Positions 26,715-36,697 of a stretch of DNA of 64,000 bases are shown one piece after another (positions within the stretch are counted from its first letter, which is position 1; each line of letters begins with the position of its first letter). This stretch comes from Hirschia litorea (GTDB lineage: Bacteria; Pseudomonadota; Alphaproteobacteria; Caulobacterales; Hyphomonadaceae). The position numbers were made by a program, and so were the translations under genes. Location: NCBI RefSeq assembly GCF_042665075.1, contig NZ_JBHTBR010000002.1, positions 806,001-870,000 on the forward strand, read 5' to 3'. The notes beneath the pieces were generated by a model. The model was not told the DNA's origin, did not search any database, and worked only from the letters and a program-made list of their open reading frames with translations.

Positions 26715-26793
26715 AATGTGCATTTCTAATTTTAGTCTGAATAAAGGAGCGTGCTGTATTTGGCTTTGATAACATTGCACTTAGATTTGGGGT

Positions 26794-28731
26794 TTATTTG
26801 GGCATCTTCAACCTAATTACATTCGCTGTACGCGGACTAATGGTCTGTGTTGCCCCATGCCAAATAAACGTTTTATGCCGATCAGATCTATTAAATAAAA
26901 TCAGCATGTTTTTTTCTGTAATTTCCATCGCAAACGCATCAAGGTCAGGACGCTCCCAATCTTTGACGGTCATCAATTCACCATCAAAACGTCGCCACAG
27001 AATATCACCCTCTTTGAAGAATGAAGCATCGACATCCCATCCAAGCTTGGCGCGTTGTTCTGCCAAGCCTTGAACATGTCGCTCTAACTGCTTGTCACGG
27101 CCAGACCAATTCAACCATGTGATTTCATTATCTTGAGCATAAGCGTTATTATTTCCCACTTGTGTGCGACCAAATTCATCTCCAGCAGTCAACATAATTG
27201 TACCGCGAGAGAGAAAGAGCGTGGAAAGAAGCGCTTTTATATCCATGCGACGTTTACTATTGATTTCAACAATATCTGTCGCTCCTTCAACGCCGTTATT
27301 CCATGAGATATTTTCATTGTGCCCGTCTCTATTGGATTCACCATTGGCCAAATTGTGTTTGGTCTCATAAGAAACCATATCTGCTAATGAGAAACCGTCA
27401 TGCGCTGCAATGAAATTAACGCTGCGGGTCGGATTGGTATCTGTCACATCCCCAACTGTTTCGAATATGTCTGAAGAACCACAAAGACGGGTCGCAAACT
27501 TTCCAACAGCAAAATCATCACCACGCCAGAAACGTCGAACATCATCCCTGTAGGCATCATTCCACTCAAGGAAACGTGTAGGAAACTTTCCTAACTGGTA
27601 GCCAGCAGGACCAATATCCCAAGGTTCTGCGATCAGGACACAATCTTTCAAAACATCATCTTCGAGCATTTCGTTGATCAATCTGGCTTTAGGATCAAAT
27701 CCACCACCTTTACGATCATCCCGCCCAAGTGCAGGGCCAAGATCAAATCTGAACCCGTCAATGCCCGCATATTGCACAAAATGGCGCATGGAATCCAAAA
27801 TCAAACGCCGCACGACCGGATGGTTGCAATCTATAGAATTACCGCAGCCAGTATCATTGATTAAATGATCGGGTTTATCTTCTGCAGTTCTAAAATACTC
27901 TTTGCTATTTAGCCCCCTAAAGCTCAAAGTCGGCCCAAGCATGTCGCTCTCACCATTGTGATTAAAGACAACATCTTGGAAAACGCGAATGCCCGCTTTG
28001 TGTAGAGCCTCAACAGCAATACGAAGCTCTTTCAACCCACCGGGTGCCAATTTCGGGTCCAGTGCAAAATAGCTTACAGGATTGTATCCCCAACCATTGC
28101 TTAAACCCAACGGCCCCAAATGACGCTCATCAATCCATGCTGTGATCGGCATCAACTCGACAGCGTCTACCCCAATTTTCTTGAGATGGTTGATGATTTT
28201 GGGGTGCCCCAGAGCCGCTACGCTCCCTCGAATATTTTCAGGCAAGCCCTTATGAAGCTTGGTAAAACTCCGTACCTGTAACTCGTAAATCAACCCACCT
28301 GCTTTAAAAGCCGTCCGGTCGCTCTCAATTGGCTCAAAAGGCTCGCACACGACAGCTTTAGGCATCAAAGGTGCTGTATCAATCTTTTCGTCGCGAGATG
28401 CCGCTAGTCGCGCGTCATAAGCAAAGGGACGATCCAAATGGGTCGCATACGGGTCTAACAATAATTTGTTGGGATCAAACCACAATCCACGATCAGGTGC
28501 GTAGGGTCCATCCGCGCGATATCCATACCGAATGCCTGCTATACCACCTTCGAGTTCAGCTGACCAAACGCCCTCACCATCTTTTACCATGGCTAAGCGC
28601 TGCACTTCATGGTCACCGTCATCAAACAAGCAAACGCTCATGCTTGATGCCTCCGGAGACCAGACAGAAAAAGCGATTCCTCGCGATGTAAATCTCGCTC
28701 CTAAAGGGGAGCTTAAATCTGATTTATTCAT
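26794..28731 (-). CDS. glgX: Glycogen debranching enzyme GlgX
   Basis: GlgX hydrolyses alpha-1,6 branch points of phosphorylase-limit glycogen. The 645 residues contain an N-terminal CBM48-like domain (GIAFSVWSPEASSMSVCLF) and the GH13_11 catalytic domain with VFQDVVFNHNGESD, GIDGFRFDLGPALG (nucleophile Asp), LIAEPWDIGPAGYQLG (acid/base Glu) and NFIAAHDGFSLADMVSY (third Asp). GAGG of its ribosome site overlaps the end of glgA, only 7 bp upstream. It acts with glgP to release glucose 1-phosphate and maltotetraose, which the following alpha-glucosidase could finish. Confidence 0.95.
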   Translation of the reverse strand: MNKSDLSSPLGARFTSRGIAFSVWSPEASSMSVCLFDDGDHEVQRLAMVKDGEGVWSAELEGGIAGIRYGYRADGPYAPDRGLWFDPNKLLLDPYATHLDRPFAYDARLAASRDEKIDTAPLMPKAVVCEPFEPIESDRTAFKAGGLIYELQVRSFTKLHKGLPENIRGSVAALGHPKIINHLKKIGVDAVELMPITAWIDERHLGPLGLSNGWGYNPVSYFALDPKLAPGGLKELRIAVEALHKAGIRVFQDVVFNHNGESDMLGPTLSFRGLNSKEYFRTAEDKPDHLINDTGCGNSIDCNHPVVRRLILDSMRHFVQYAGIDGFRFDLGPALGRDDRKGGGFDPKARLINEMLEDDVLKDCVLIAEPWDIGPAGYQLGKFPTRFLEWNDAYRDDVRRFWRGDDFAVGKFATRLCGSSDIFETVGDVTDTNPTRSVNFIAAHDGFSLADMVSYETKHNLANGESNRDGHNENISWNNGVEGATDIVEINSKRRMDIKALLSTLFLSRGTIMLTAGDEFGRTQVGNNNAYAQDNEITWLNWSGRDKQLERHVQGLAEQRAKLGWDVDASFFKEGDILWRRFDGELMTVKDWERPDLDAFAMEITEKNMLILFNRSDRHKTFIWHGATQTISPRTANVIRLKMPK

Positions 28732-28738
28732 GAAGGCC

Positions 28739-30325
28739 TCACTGGGCAGCTTGAATGCTTCTGCTCAAAGGTTTGATTGTATTTTTCTCTTCATACGTGG
28801 ATAAAATCTGACGATATAAATCAACGTATCGCGCAGCACTCCGGCCCCAAGAGAAGTCAGCTTTCATACCTGCACGCTGCATTGATTTCCACGCCACTTT
28901 ATCTTTGTACAATTTCATCGTGCGCACGATGGCTTGCTTCAGATGAAATGTGTCTGGTGGGTAGAATTGAACACCTGTTGCGCAGCCAAGAGACACAGCG
29001 GCCTCATTGGCATCGATGATTGTATCCGCAAGCCCACCAACCCTACTAACAACTGGGATACACCCATACTTCAGACCATATAGCTGCGTTAGACCACAAG
29101 GCTCGAACCTAGAAGGCACAAGGATAGCATCACCGCCCGCTTGCATGCGGTGCGCGATTGGTTCCTCATATCCCACCTTCATCCCGATACGCCCTGGATG
29201 GCGCTGAGACGCGGCTAGAAAGCCTTTCTCAATCGATTTATCACCTTGCCCCAATATAGCGAACTTCGCCCCCATAGGAACGATCTCATCGAGAATTTCG
29301 ATAAGCATATCCACGCCCTTTTGCCACGTCATACGTGAGCAAACGACAAAGAGCGGATCTTCATCATGGAATAAGCCAAATTCAGTTTCCAAATCAAATC
29401 GATTTTGGCGACGCATCTGATAATTGCGACTGGAATACTGCTTTGTTATAAAAGGATCTTCTGGTGGATTCCAGACATCATCATCAATACCGTTCAAAAT
29501 CCCATGAACGTCTTTTTCTCGGTGATTGATCAGACCTTCAAGTCCCATTCCGTTCTCGGGGCGCCGAATTTCATTTGAATATGTCGGGCTTACAGTCGTA
29601 ATCAAATCAGCTGAACTCAGGCCAGCTTTTAAATACCCTGTACCCCCATAATATTCCACACCATTCATCGCCCAAGCATTGCGTGGCAAGCCTAATTGCT
29701 TAAAAACGCTCGCATCATAACGACCTTGAAACGCAAGGTTATGGATCGTCATTATTTTAGGTAAATTGGCAACTTTGGAATAGCGCACATACGCTAAAGA
29801 CAATGCAGTTTGCCAATCATGAGCGTGTAGAATTTGTGGTTGCCACTCTTCAACTTTACCAATCGCTATATCTGCAGCGACCTTGGACAATGCACCAAAA
29901 CGTTGCCAATTATCGTCCCAGTCTTTTCCAGATTCATCGGTATAGGGACCACCAGCGCGGTCAAATAATTCAGGACAATCAAGGACGTAAATATCATGAC
30001 CTGCAACTGTATCACCCAACAAGGCAGCTTTACAGCCAAATAGATTTTGATAGGTCTTAACGATGCGCGGCTCTTGCAGCTTCGCCATCACCTTTCTATA
30101 CCCCGGCAATAACGACCTTACAGCGACTCCTTGATCTTTCAATGCTAGCGGAAGAGCGCCCGCAACATCAGCAAGCCCGCCGGTTTTAATTAAGGGGTAA
30201 AGTTCAGACGTTGCTGACAATACCTGTATCGCATTACTTCGTTCGAGCGATTGAGGTATCGTTACTTGAGAATCCAAATACTCAAAACTGTCTTTTGTCG
30301 TCATCGCTGGTGCAGCCATTCCCAT
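28739..30325 (-). CDS. glgA: Glycogen synthase (ADP-glucose type) GlgA
   Basis: This 528-residue GT5 enzyme has the ADP-glucose-binding motif LIKTGGLADVAGALP (about residues 45-59), ILHAHDWQTAL, the catalytic-region SRMTWQKGVDMLIEIL and the C-terminal VPSRFEPCGLTQLYGLKYGCIPVV. It extends alpha-1,4 glucan chains. The N-terminus carries about 30 residues before the usual start, so a later start is possible. Its ATG overlaps the glgB stop by one base (TAATG), indicating coupled translation. The gene for its substrate-forming enzyme, glgC, is not in this operon. Confidence 0.95.
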   Translation of the reverse strand: MGMAAPAMTTKDSFEYLDSQVTIPQSLERSNAIQVLSATSELYPLIKTGGLADVAGALPLALKDQGVAVRSLLPGYRKVMAKLQEPRIVKTYQNLFGCKAALLGDTVAGHDIYVLDCPELFDRAGGPYTDESGKDWDDNWQRFGALSKVAADIAIGKVEEWQPQILHAHDWQTALSLAYVRYSKVANLPKIMTIHNLAFQGRYDASVFKQLGLPRNAWAMNGVEYYGGTGYLKAGLSSADLITTVSPTYSNEIRRPENGMGLEGLINHREKDVHGILNGIDDDVWNPPEDPFITKQYSSRNYQMRRQNRFDLETEFGLFHDEDPLFVVCSRMTWQKGVDMLIEILDEIVPMGAKFAILGQGDKSIEKGFLAASQRHPGRIGMKVGYEEPIAHRMQAGGDAILVPSRFEPCGLTQLYGLKYGCIPVVSRVGGLADTIIDANEAAVSLGCATGVQFYPPDTFHLKQAIVRTMKLYKDKVAWKSMQRAGMKADFSWGRSAARYVDLYRQILSTYEEKNTIKPLSRSIQAAQ

Positions 30326-32484
30326 TACGACTCCAATTTTAAAATAAGTGTCCCCAACGGAGGAATATTCAAGTTCACAAACCCATCTTGGTCAGTCTCT
30401 ATTTGCCCTAAATTCCCAACGCCTGACCCACCATAATAGTCAGCATCAGTATTCAGAGCCTCTTTCCACTTCCCAGCATGCGGTAATTTGATACGGTAAC
30501 CATCGCGTTTTAGAGGCGTAAAATGGCTTATAATCACGAAAGGCGCAGCATCAGGCGCTTTGCGTTGCCATGCGAACACTGAATCCTCATGCGCATCAAC
30601 AAGCACCCATTCAAACCCTTCACCTTCGCAATCTCGCGCGTGCAGAGCCGGCTCCGAAGTATAAAGGTGGTTCAGGTCTCTCACCAATTTTTGAACATTT
30701 TGATGAGGTCCATACTCAAGCAAATGCCAATCTAGGGAACGCGCTTCACTCCACTCATCACGCTGTGCAAACTCTTGCCCCATAAATAGAAGCTTCTTAC
30801 CCGGATAGCCCCACATAAAGGCATAGTAAGCGCGTAGAGTCGCAAATTTCTGCCAGTCATCTCCTGACATTTTGTTGAGGAGAGATCCTTTTCCGTGAAC
30901 GACTTCATCATGACTCAGAGGCAACACAAAGTTCTCAGTGAAGGCATACATCAAACCAAATGTTATTTCATTGTGGTGATGACTGCGATGAACGGCATCT
31001 CGCGCTAAATAACGCAAAGTATCGTTCATAAAGCCCATGTTCCACTTAAAGCCAAACCCTAGCCCGCCTTCGTGAACAGGGTGAGAAACCTTGGGCCAAG
31101 AAGTTGATTCTTCAGCCATGGTCAACACACCTGGATGGCGACCATACAACTCTTTATTCATTCTCTTTAGAAAATCGACGGCTTCAAGGTTTTCGCGACC
31201 ACCAAATTCATTCGGTATCCACTCTCCCTGCTCACGCGAATAATCAAGATATAACATGGATGCGACCGCATCTACACGCAATCCATCTACATGGTAGCGT
31301 TCTGCCCAAAACAATGCGTTGTTTACAAGATAGGAAACAACCTCTTTGCGACCAAAATTAAAAATCGCTGTGTTCCAATCGGGATGGAACCCTTTTCGAG
31401 GGTCCTCATGCTCATATAAAGCCGTTCCGTCGAAACGAGACAAACCATGAGAATCCGTCGGAAAATGCGCTGGCACCCAATCTATTAGTACACTAATACC
31501 AACTTTATGAGCTCCTTCTACAAAACGCGCAAAACCTTCTGGTTCTCCAAACCGCGCTGTTGGCGCATATAGACCAGTGGTTTGATAGCCCCAACTCGGA
31601 TCATATGGAAATTCGCTAATTGGTAGGAATTCGATATGTGTAAATCCCATATCTAAAACATAAGGGATTAATTGTTCGGCCATCTCATCCCAAGAAAGGA
31701 AATCTGAACCATTTTTTTTCCAAGAACCGGGGTGAACTTCATATATGGAAATAGGCTGGCGACGCGCATCAGCATTCGCCCAAAATTCTCTGTGCGCTTC
31801 ATCGCTCCACTCTCGTTGAGATGGCCCTTCCACGATGGAGGCTGTCGCCGGACGAAGCTCCGAGCGATATGCGAAGGGGTCAGCTTTCATCGGTAAAGTC
31901 TGACCATCTACGCCTATAATTTCGTACTTATAAGCAGTGCCTGCGCCAACATCAGGAATGAATATCTCCCAAATGCCGGTATCTACTCGATTGCGCATCT
32001 GATGACGACGATTATCCCAATAGTTGAAATCACCTACGACCGACACGCGACGCGCATTTGGTGCCCAAACAGCAAAGTGAACGCCCCAAACACCCTCATG
32101 TTCGATCACATGCGCGCCCATTTTATCGAACATGCGTAGGTGAGACCCTTCGGAGACGAAATAATCGTCCATCGGTCCAAGTACCGGGCCAAAGCTATAG
32201 GCGTCAGCTATTTCATACTTTTCACCGTTTTCGTAACGCGCAATATAACGAATAGGCTCAAGTTTTTTTAGTGAAACCGTCCCCTCAAATAATCCACTTT
32301 CATGAATTTGAGTAAGTTGGCCGATGCTTTCACCCTTCAGGGTGAAAGCATCAACAGAGATAGCGTCTGGAAAGAATGAACGCGCTACGAAGTTTTTTTC
32401 AACAGGATGAACCCCCAATACAGAGAAAGGGTCTCTTTCCTGCGCTGAGATCAGTGCATGGATGCGATCTGATCTTAAACTCAT
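30325..32484 (-). CDS. glgB: 1,4-alpha-glucan branching enzyme GlgB
   Basis: The enzyme has an N-terminal beta-sandwich (DPFSVLGVHPVEKNFVARSF), a CBM48 domain (VHFAVWAPNARRVSVVGDFNYWDNRRHQM) and the GH13_9 catalytic domain. The latter shows DWVPAHFPTDSHGL, DGLRVDAVASMLYLDYSR (nucleophile Asp), TMAEESTSWPKVS (acid/base Glu) and PLSHDEVVHGKGSL (third Asp). The frame opens at 32502. I choose the ATG at 32484 because it overlaps the glgP stop in an ATGA arrangement, giving 719 residues. It introduces alpha-1,6 branches into glycogen. Confidence 0.95.
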   Translation of the reverse strand: MSLRSDRIHALISAQERDPFSVLGVHPVEKNFVARSFFPDAISVDAFTLKGESIGQLTQIHESGLFEGTVSLKKLEPIRYIARYENGEKYEIADAYSFGPVLGPMDDYFVSEGSHLRMFDKMGAHVIEHEGVWGVHFAVWAPNARRVSVVGDFNYWDNRRHQMRNRVDTGIWEIFIPDVGAGTAYKYEIIGVDGQTLPMKADPFAYRSELRPATASIVEGPSQREWSDEAHREFWANADARRQPISIYEVHPGSWKKNGSDFLSWDEMAEQLIPYVLDMGFTHIEFLPISEFPYDPSWGYQTTGLYAPTARFGEPEGFARFVEGAHKVGISVLIDWVPAHFPTDSHGLSRFDGTALYEHEDPRKGFHPDWNTAIFNFGRKEVVSYLVNNALFWAERYHVDGLRVDAVASMLYLDYSREQGEWIPNEFGGRENLEAVDFLKRMNKELYGRHPGVLTMAEESTSWPKVSHPVHEGGLGFGFKWNMGFMNDTLRYLARDAVHRSHHHNEITFGLMYAFTENFVLPLSHDEVVHGKGSLLNKMSGDDWQKFATLRAYYAFMWGYPGKKLLFMGQEFAQRDEWSEARSLDWHLLEYGPHQNVQKLVRDLNHLYTSEPALHARDCEGEGFEWVLVDAHEDSVFAWQRKAPDAAPFVIISHFTPLKRDGYRIKLPHAGKWKEALNTDADYYGGSGVGNLGQIETDQDGFVNLNIPPLGTLILKLES

Positions 32485-34949
32485 TTTAGGCCTACTTTCC
32501 AAATGTCTTCAGCATATTGCCGGATAGTTCTATCTGAAGAGAACCAACCTGAATTGGCGGTATTTTTGATCGCCATTTTCGCCCACAATTTCTTGTCAGA
32601 CCAAATTTCGTCTACACGACGTTGTGCATTTGAATAGCTATCGAAATCAGCAGCAACCATAAACCAGTCATGTTCATAAATACCGTCAATCAAACCAGAA
32701 TATCTGTGAGGGTCATCTGGTGAGAAAGTTCCAGATTGAATAGCTGTCAAAGCTTGCTTCAGCTCTTTAGACTGTTCAATTACATCTCGCGGAGAATAGC
32801 CCTGCTCACGACGCGCAGCCACTTCTTCCGCTGTCATGCCAAAGATCACAATATTTTCGTCACCGACATGCTCTTTGATTTCCACATTGGCTCCATCAAG
32901 CGTACCGATAGTTAGCGCCCCGTTGACCTGAAATTTCATATTTCCTGTACCGGAAGCTTCCATACCTGCTGTTGAGATTTGTTCTGACAGATCAGCTGCA
33001 GGAAAGAGACGCTCAGCTTGTGACACGTTGTAATTGGGAACGAATACAATTTTCAACAATCCCTGCACCGCAGGATCATTGTTGATGACACGTGCAACGT
33101 CATTTGCAAGTTTAATAATCAATTTCGCATTGTGATAACTTGGAGCAGCTTTACCTCCAAAAATCTTGACGCGCGGTGCCCAATCCAACTCTGGATGAGA
33201 TCGAATTTGATCGTACAACGCAACAGCATGAACAATGTTTAGCAACTGGCGTTTATATTCATGAATACGCTTAATTTGAATATCAAACATCGCATTCGGA
33301 TCAATTTTTGCGCCGCAATAGTTTTTAAGATGATTTGACAGTGCGATTTTCTTTTGAAGCTTCACTTCCATGAATTTCTCTTGAAATGCAGCATCATCAG
33401 CAAACTTATTCAGCCTCACCAATTGCTCAGCGTCGTCTTTAAAATCAGCCCCTATTGTCGCTTCGATCAAGCTTGTAAGTTCTGGATTACATTGCATCAT
33501 CCAACGGCGGAAAGTTACACCATTCGTCTTATTGTTTATGCGTTCAGGGTAAAGTTTATGTAGGTCCTTAAATACCGTCTGTTTCATCAGCTCAGTGTGC
33601 AAAGCAGACACACCATTGACTTTGTGCGATCCGACAAATGCTAAGTTACCCATGCGGACACGACGCTCACCATTTTCATCAATTAATGAAATTGCTGACA
33701 CCGCAGCATCATCGAAACCTTCAATTTTACGCGCCTTTTTCAGGATATGCGCGTTGATCGCATACACGAGCTGCATGTGACGCGGCAATAAACGCTCAAA
33801 CAGCGGCACAGGCCAGCTTTCGAGTGCTTCGGGTAGCAATGTGTGGTTTGTGTAGGAGAACGTCTCACGCGCGATTTCCCACGCTTCCGCAAACTCAATA
33901 TCATGCACATCCACAAGAAGGCGCACCAACTCAGCCACACCGACGGCTGGGTGCGTATCGTTTAGCTGAATAGATGCTTTCTCATGAAGTGTACGCACAT
34001 CACCAAAATCTTGGATGTGGCGACGTACTATGTCTTGTAGGGATGCGGAGGTGAAGAAGTATTCTTGGCGCAATCTCAATGATTGACCTGCCAAGGATGA
34101 GTCTGCTGGATATAGCACGCGTGTTAGCGATTGTGCACGATTGCTTTCCCGAAGAGCACCTTGGTGATCACCCGCATTGAATTGATCTAGTAAAATTGGG
34201 TCAATCGGCTTAGCGCTCCACAAGCGAAGAGAGTTCACCTGATTACCACGCCACCCCACAATTGGCGTATCATATGGCGTGGCCACAACGCGTTCTTGTG
34301 GACTCCATTTCATTTTTGCAGGTGTACCGAGTGTTTCTTCTGCGGCTTCAACTTTGCCAGCAAAACCAATCTCATAGGAAAATTCACGGCGTTCAAACTC
34401 CCAAGGATTCCCGTGAGCTAGCCACGTTTCCGGCAATTCAACCTGCCAACCATCCGATATTTCTTGACGGAACATACCATTTACATAGCGAATACCATAT
34501 CCATAGGCTGGCACACCCACAGTCGCCATGCTTTCCATGAAACACGCTGCCAATCGACCGAGACCACCGTTTCCAAGCGCAGCATCTGGCTCAAGTTCAG
34601 CGACGACATCAAGGTCAACATTTAGACTTGAAAGCGCTTCTTGCATCTGCTCAAGCATTTCCATATTGGAAACAGCATCCCGCATCAGACGCCCGATCAG
34701 GAACTCAAGGCTCAGATAATAAACCCTTTTCCCCTTGTCCTCGTGAAATTCTTTTTTAGTGCGGATCCATGCATCAATGATACGATCACGGATAACGAGG
34801 ATAACAGCGTGAAGCCAGTCATGTTTGTGCGCATTTGCTGCATCTTTACCAATGCGGTAAGTCAGGCGCTCCACAACTTCTTTCGCAAGTACTGTCGAAT
34901 CAAATTGGCGTGGCTCAGGACGTGGCAGTCCCTTTTGCGGCTTGTTCAT
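32481..34949 (-). CDS. glgP: Glycogen phosphorylase GlgP
   Basis: This 822-residue PLP enzyme phosphorolyses glycogen to glucose 1-phosphate. Landmarks are KRVYYLSLEFLIGRLM (about 68-84), AALGNGGLGRLAACFMES, NPWEFER, the central IHEYKRQLLN and the PLP lysine in EASGTGNMKFQVNGALTIGT. It is the first gene of a closely spaced operon, glgP-glgB-glgA-glgX-alpha-glucosidase. The 212-bp region upstream should carry the promoter. Its product, glucose 1-phosphate, is also the expected product of the neighbouring GH13_18 phosphorylase. Confidence 0.96.
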   Translation of the reverse strand: MNKPQKGLPRPEPRQFDSTVLAKEVVERLTYRIGKDAANAHKHDWLHAVILVIRDRIIDAWIRTKKEFHEDKGKRVYYLSLEFLIGRLMRDAVSNMEMLEQMQEALSSLNVDLDVVAELEPDAALGNGGLGRLAACFMESMATVGVPAYGYGIRYVNGMFRQEISDGWQVELPETWLAHGNPWEFERREFSYEIGFAGKVEAAEETLGTPAKMKWSPQERVVATPYDTPIVGWRGNQVNSLRLWSAKPIDPILLDQFNAGDHQGALRESNRAQSLTRVLYPADSSLAGQSLRLRQEYFFTSASLQDIVRRHIQDFGDVRTLHEKASIQLNDTHPAVGVAELVRLLVDVHDIEFAEAWEIARETFSYTNHTLLPEALESWPVPLFERLLPRHMQLVYAINAHILKKARKIEGFDDAAVSAISLIDENGERRVRMGNLAFVGSHKVNGVSALHTELMKQTVFKDLHKLYPERINNKTNGVTFRRWMMQCNPELTSLIEATIGADFKDDAEQLVRLNKFADDAAFQEKFMEVKLQKKIALSNHLKNYCGAKIDPNAMFDIQIKRIHEYKRQLLNIVHAVALYDQIRSHPELDWAPRVKIFGGKAAPSYHNAKLIIKLANDVARVINNDPAVQGLLKIVFVPNYNVSQAERLFPAADLSEQISTAGMEASGTGNMKFQVNGALTIGTLDGANVEIKEHVGDENIVIFGMTAEEVAARREQGYSPRDVIEQSKELKQALTAIQSGTFSPDDPHRYSGLIDGIYEHDWFMVAADFDSYSNAQRRVDEIWSDKKLWAKMAIKNTANSGWFSSDRTIRQYAEDIWKVGLK

Positions 34950-35040
34950 GAAAGTCCTCAGGGTCTAGTCTGTCAATAAAGAAACATATGCTGCTTCTTC
35001 GCCTATAACTCTACTCGTTTCGTTAACAAGACATAGGCAT

Positions 35041-35074
35041 ATTCGCATTTCTTCGATTAGAAAGCGAATTTTTT
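35041..35074 (+). other. Imperfect hairpin with T-run in glgP upstream region
   Basis: ATTCGC-a-TTTCT (35041-35052) pairs with AGAAA-GCGAAT (35059-35069) and is followed by T on the + strand. No + strand gene precedes it. On the minus strand it follows argC by about 90 bp and lacks a T-tract. It could be a leader structure for glgP or a weak argC terminator. Confidence 0.35.
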
Positions 35075-35161
35075 GTGATTTGCGCGGTTGTTACGCAGAG
35101 TGCACGTCATTTCTGCATAACAACTATTCAAATTGACAAGCCTGAGCAAACTTTGCGCGAT

Positions 35162-36103
35162 TTATATCCCGCTATTTTCAGGCAGACCTAGCGCTATATT
35201 CAGGTTCTGAACAGCTGCTCCCGATGCACCTTTTCCTAGATTATCCAAACGAGCTACAAGCCGTATTTGCGCGTCTGTTCCGAACACAAATAGCTCCATC
35301 TTGTTCGTACCATTTAATGCTTCAGGCTCTAAACTACCAATCTGATCACCCTCTGCAAGCTGTGTGACTGTCACGAAGTCCTCACCTGCATAGGCTGCGC
35401 TTAGGGTCTGATATACCTGCTGCCTAGTTGGTGCCCCTTTGATGGACCATGCCTGCAATGGCACTTCCACCAACATGCCCTGAGCATAGCGCCCAACTGA
35501 CGGTGTGAACATTGGCAAATGCGCAAGCCCTGTATGAATTTTCATTTCTGGAGGATGTTTGTGCGTTTGTCCTAATGCGTAAAGACGGTAAGCATCTTGG
35601 CAATATGCATCAGACGAACTGTCTTCGAACATAGAGATCATCCCCTTACCGCCACCTGTATACCCCGAAACGGCATTCACAGTGACAGGATAATCAGCAG
35701 GCAATAGTCCCGCTTCAACAAGGGGACGCACTAACGCGATAAAGCCCGTAGGGTAGCATCCAGGGTTTGATATACGTTTAGATTTCGCGATTGCTTCTCG
35801 CTGACCCTTAGCCATTTCAGCAAAGCCGTAAACCCACCCATCAGCAACGCGGTGCGCGGTTGATGCATCTATGATTACTGTATCGGGATTATCAACCAAC
35901 GAAACAGCCTCAATTGCAGCATCGTCTGGCAAACATAAAATCACAGCATCCGCACCATTAATTAAACGAGCACGTTCGGAAGCGTCTTTTCGCTTTGATG
36001 GGTCGATTGAGATCAACTCAATATCTGAACGATCACGGAGCCTGTCTGCAATCTGAAGACCTGTTGTTCCTGCTTCGCCATCAATGAATACTTTGGGGGC
36101 CAT
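35162..36103 (-). CDS. argC: N-acetyl-gamma-glutamyl-phosphate reductase (type 2)
   Basis: ArgC catalyses the third step of arginine synthesis, reducing N-acetylglutamyl phosphate with NADPH. The 313-residue protein is the short (type 2) form. It has FIDGEAGTTGLQIADRL at the N-terminus, DAVILCLPDDAA, the catalytic cysteine in ISNPGCYPTGFIAL, GYTGGGKGMI, and HTGLAHLPMFTPSVG, which carries the conserved histidine. It follows rpsI by about 100 bp; a terminator lies between them. The rplM-rpsI-argC order is common in alphaproteobacteria. Confidence 0.95.
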   Translation of the reverse strand: MAPKVFIDGEAGTTGLQIADRLRDRSDIELISIDPSKRKDASERARLINGADAVILCLPDDAAIEAVSLVDNPDTVIIDASTAHRVADGWVYGFAEMAKGQREAIAKSKRISNPGCYPTGFIALVRPLVEAGLLPADYPVTVNAVSGYTGGGKGMISMFEDSSSDAYCQDAYRLYALGQTHKHPPEMKIHTGLAHLPMFTPSVGRYAQGMLVEVPLQAWSIKGAPTRQQVYQTLSAAYAGEDFVTVTQLAEGDQIGSLEPEALNGTNKMELFVFGTDAQIRLVARLDNLGKGASGAAVQNLNIALGLPENSGI

Positions 36104-36151
36104 AATGCGTGCTTTCTAGAAAATGGTGCGCGGATAACATTATAAACAAAG

Positions 36152-36182
36152 AAAAGGGCGCTGTGACATATGCCAAGCGCCC
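36152..36182 (-). terminator. Terminator after rpsI
   Basis: On the minus strand GGGCGCT (36176-36182) pairs with AGCGCCC (36156-36162) over a 13-nt loop and is followed by TTTTCTTTG. It separates the ribosomal-protein genes from argC, fully or partly. Confidence 0.8.
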
Positions 36183-36207
36183 TTCCCAGAAAAAATATAT
36201 TCGAAAC

Positions 36208-36696
36208 TTAACGTTTGGAGAACTGGAAAGAACGACGCGCTTTAGCACGACCGTATTTCTTACGCTCAACCTCACGTGAGTCACGAGTCATGAAACCGTG
36301 AGGTTTCAATGTCGCACGGATTGTTGGCTCGTAAGCCACCAATGCACGAGAAATACCGTGACGAACTGCACCAGCTTGTCCTGATAGACCAGAACCTTTT
36401 ACAGTACACACAACGTCAAACTCTGTGCGGCGTTCAGCAGCAACCAATGGCTGCTCAATGATCAAACGCAAAACAGGACGTGCGAAGTATTCTGTTTGGT
36501 CTTTACCGTTGATAGTGATTTTACCAGTACCTGGCTTAATCCATACACGGGCGACCGCAGATTTACGACGACCAGTACCATATGCACGACCTTGCGCATC
36601 GATAGTTGGCTCAACTGGAACCACTGGTGCAACTGGAGCAGCTGTACCGGAGTTCAAGTCTTTAATATCTTCTAGGCTTTCAACAGCATCTGACAT
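36208..36696 (-). CDS. rpsI: 30S ribosomal protein S9
   Basis: S9 binds the 30S head near the P site. The C-terminus RKKYGRAKARRSFQFSKR is the universal tail that reaches the P-site tRNA; GTGRRKSAVARVW and DQTEYFARPVLR are also typical. The 162 residues include an Ala/Pro/Val-rich N-terminal extension of about 35 residues (DLNSGTAAPVAPVVPVEP), common in alphaproteobacterial S9 proteins. It starts one base after the rplM stop, so the pair forms one operon. Confidence 0.97.
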   Translation of the reverse strand: MSDAVESLEDIKDLNSGTAAPVAPVVPVEPTIDAQGRAYGTGRRKSAVARVWIKPGTGKITINGKDQTEYFARPVLRLIIEQPLVAAERRTEFDVVCTVKGSGLSGQAGAVRHGISRALVAYEPTIRATLKPHGFMTRDSREVERKKYGRAKARRSFQFSKR

Positions 36697-36697
36697 A

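Noticed and set aside
35041..35074. Hairpin with T-run as a standard terminator
   Set aside because: The T-run is on the + strand, where no gene ends; on the minus strand the T-tract is missing. Listed only as a structure.
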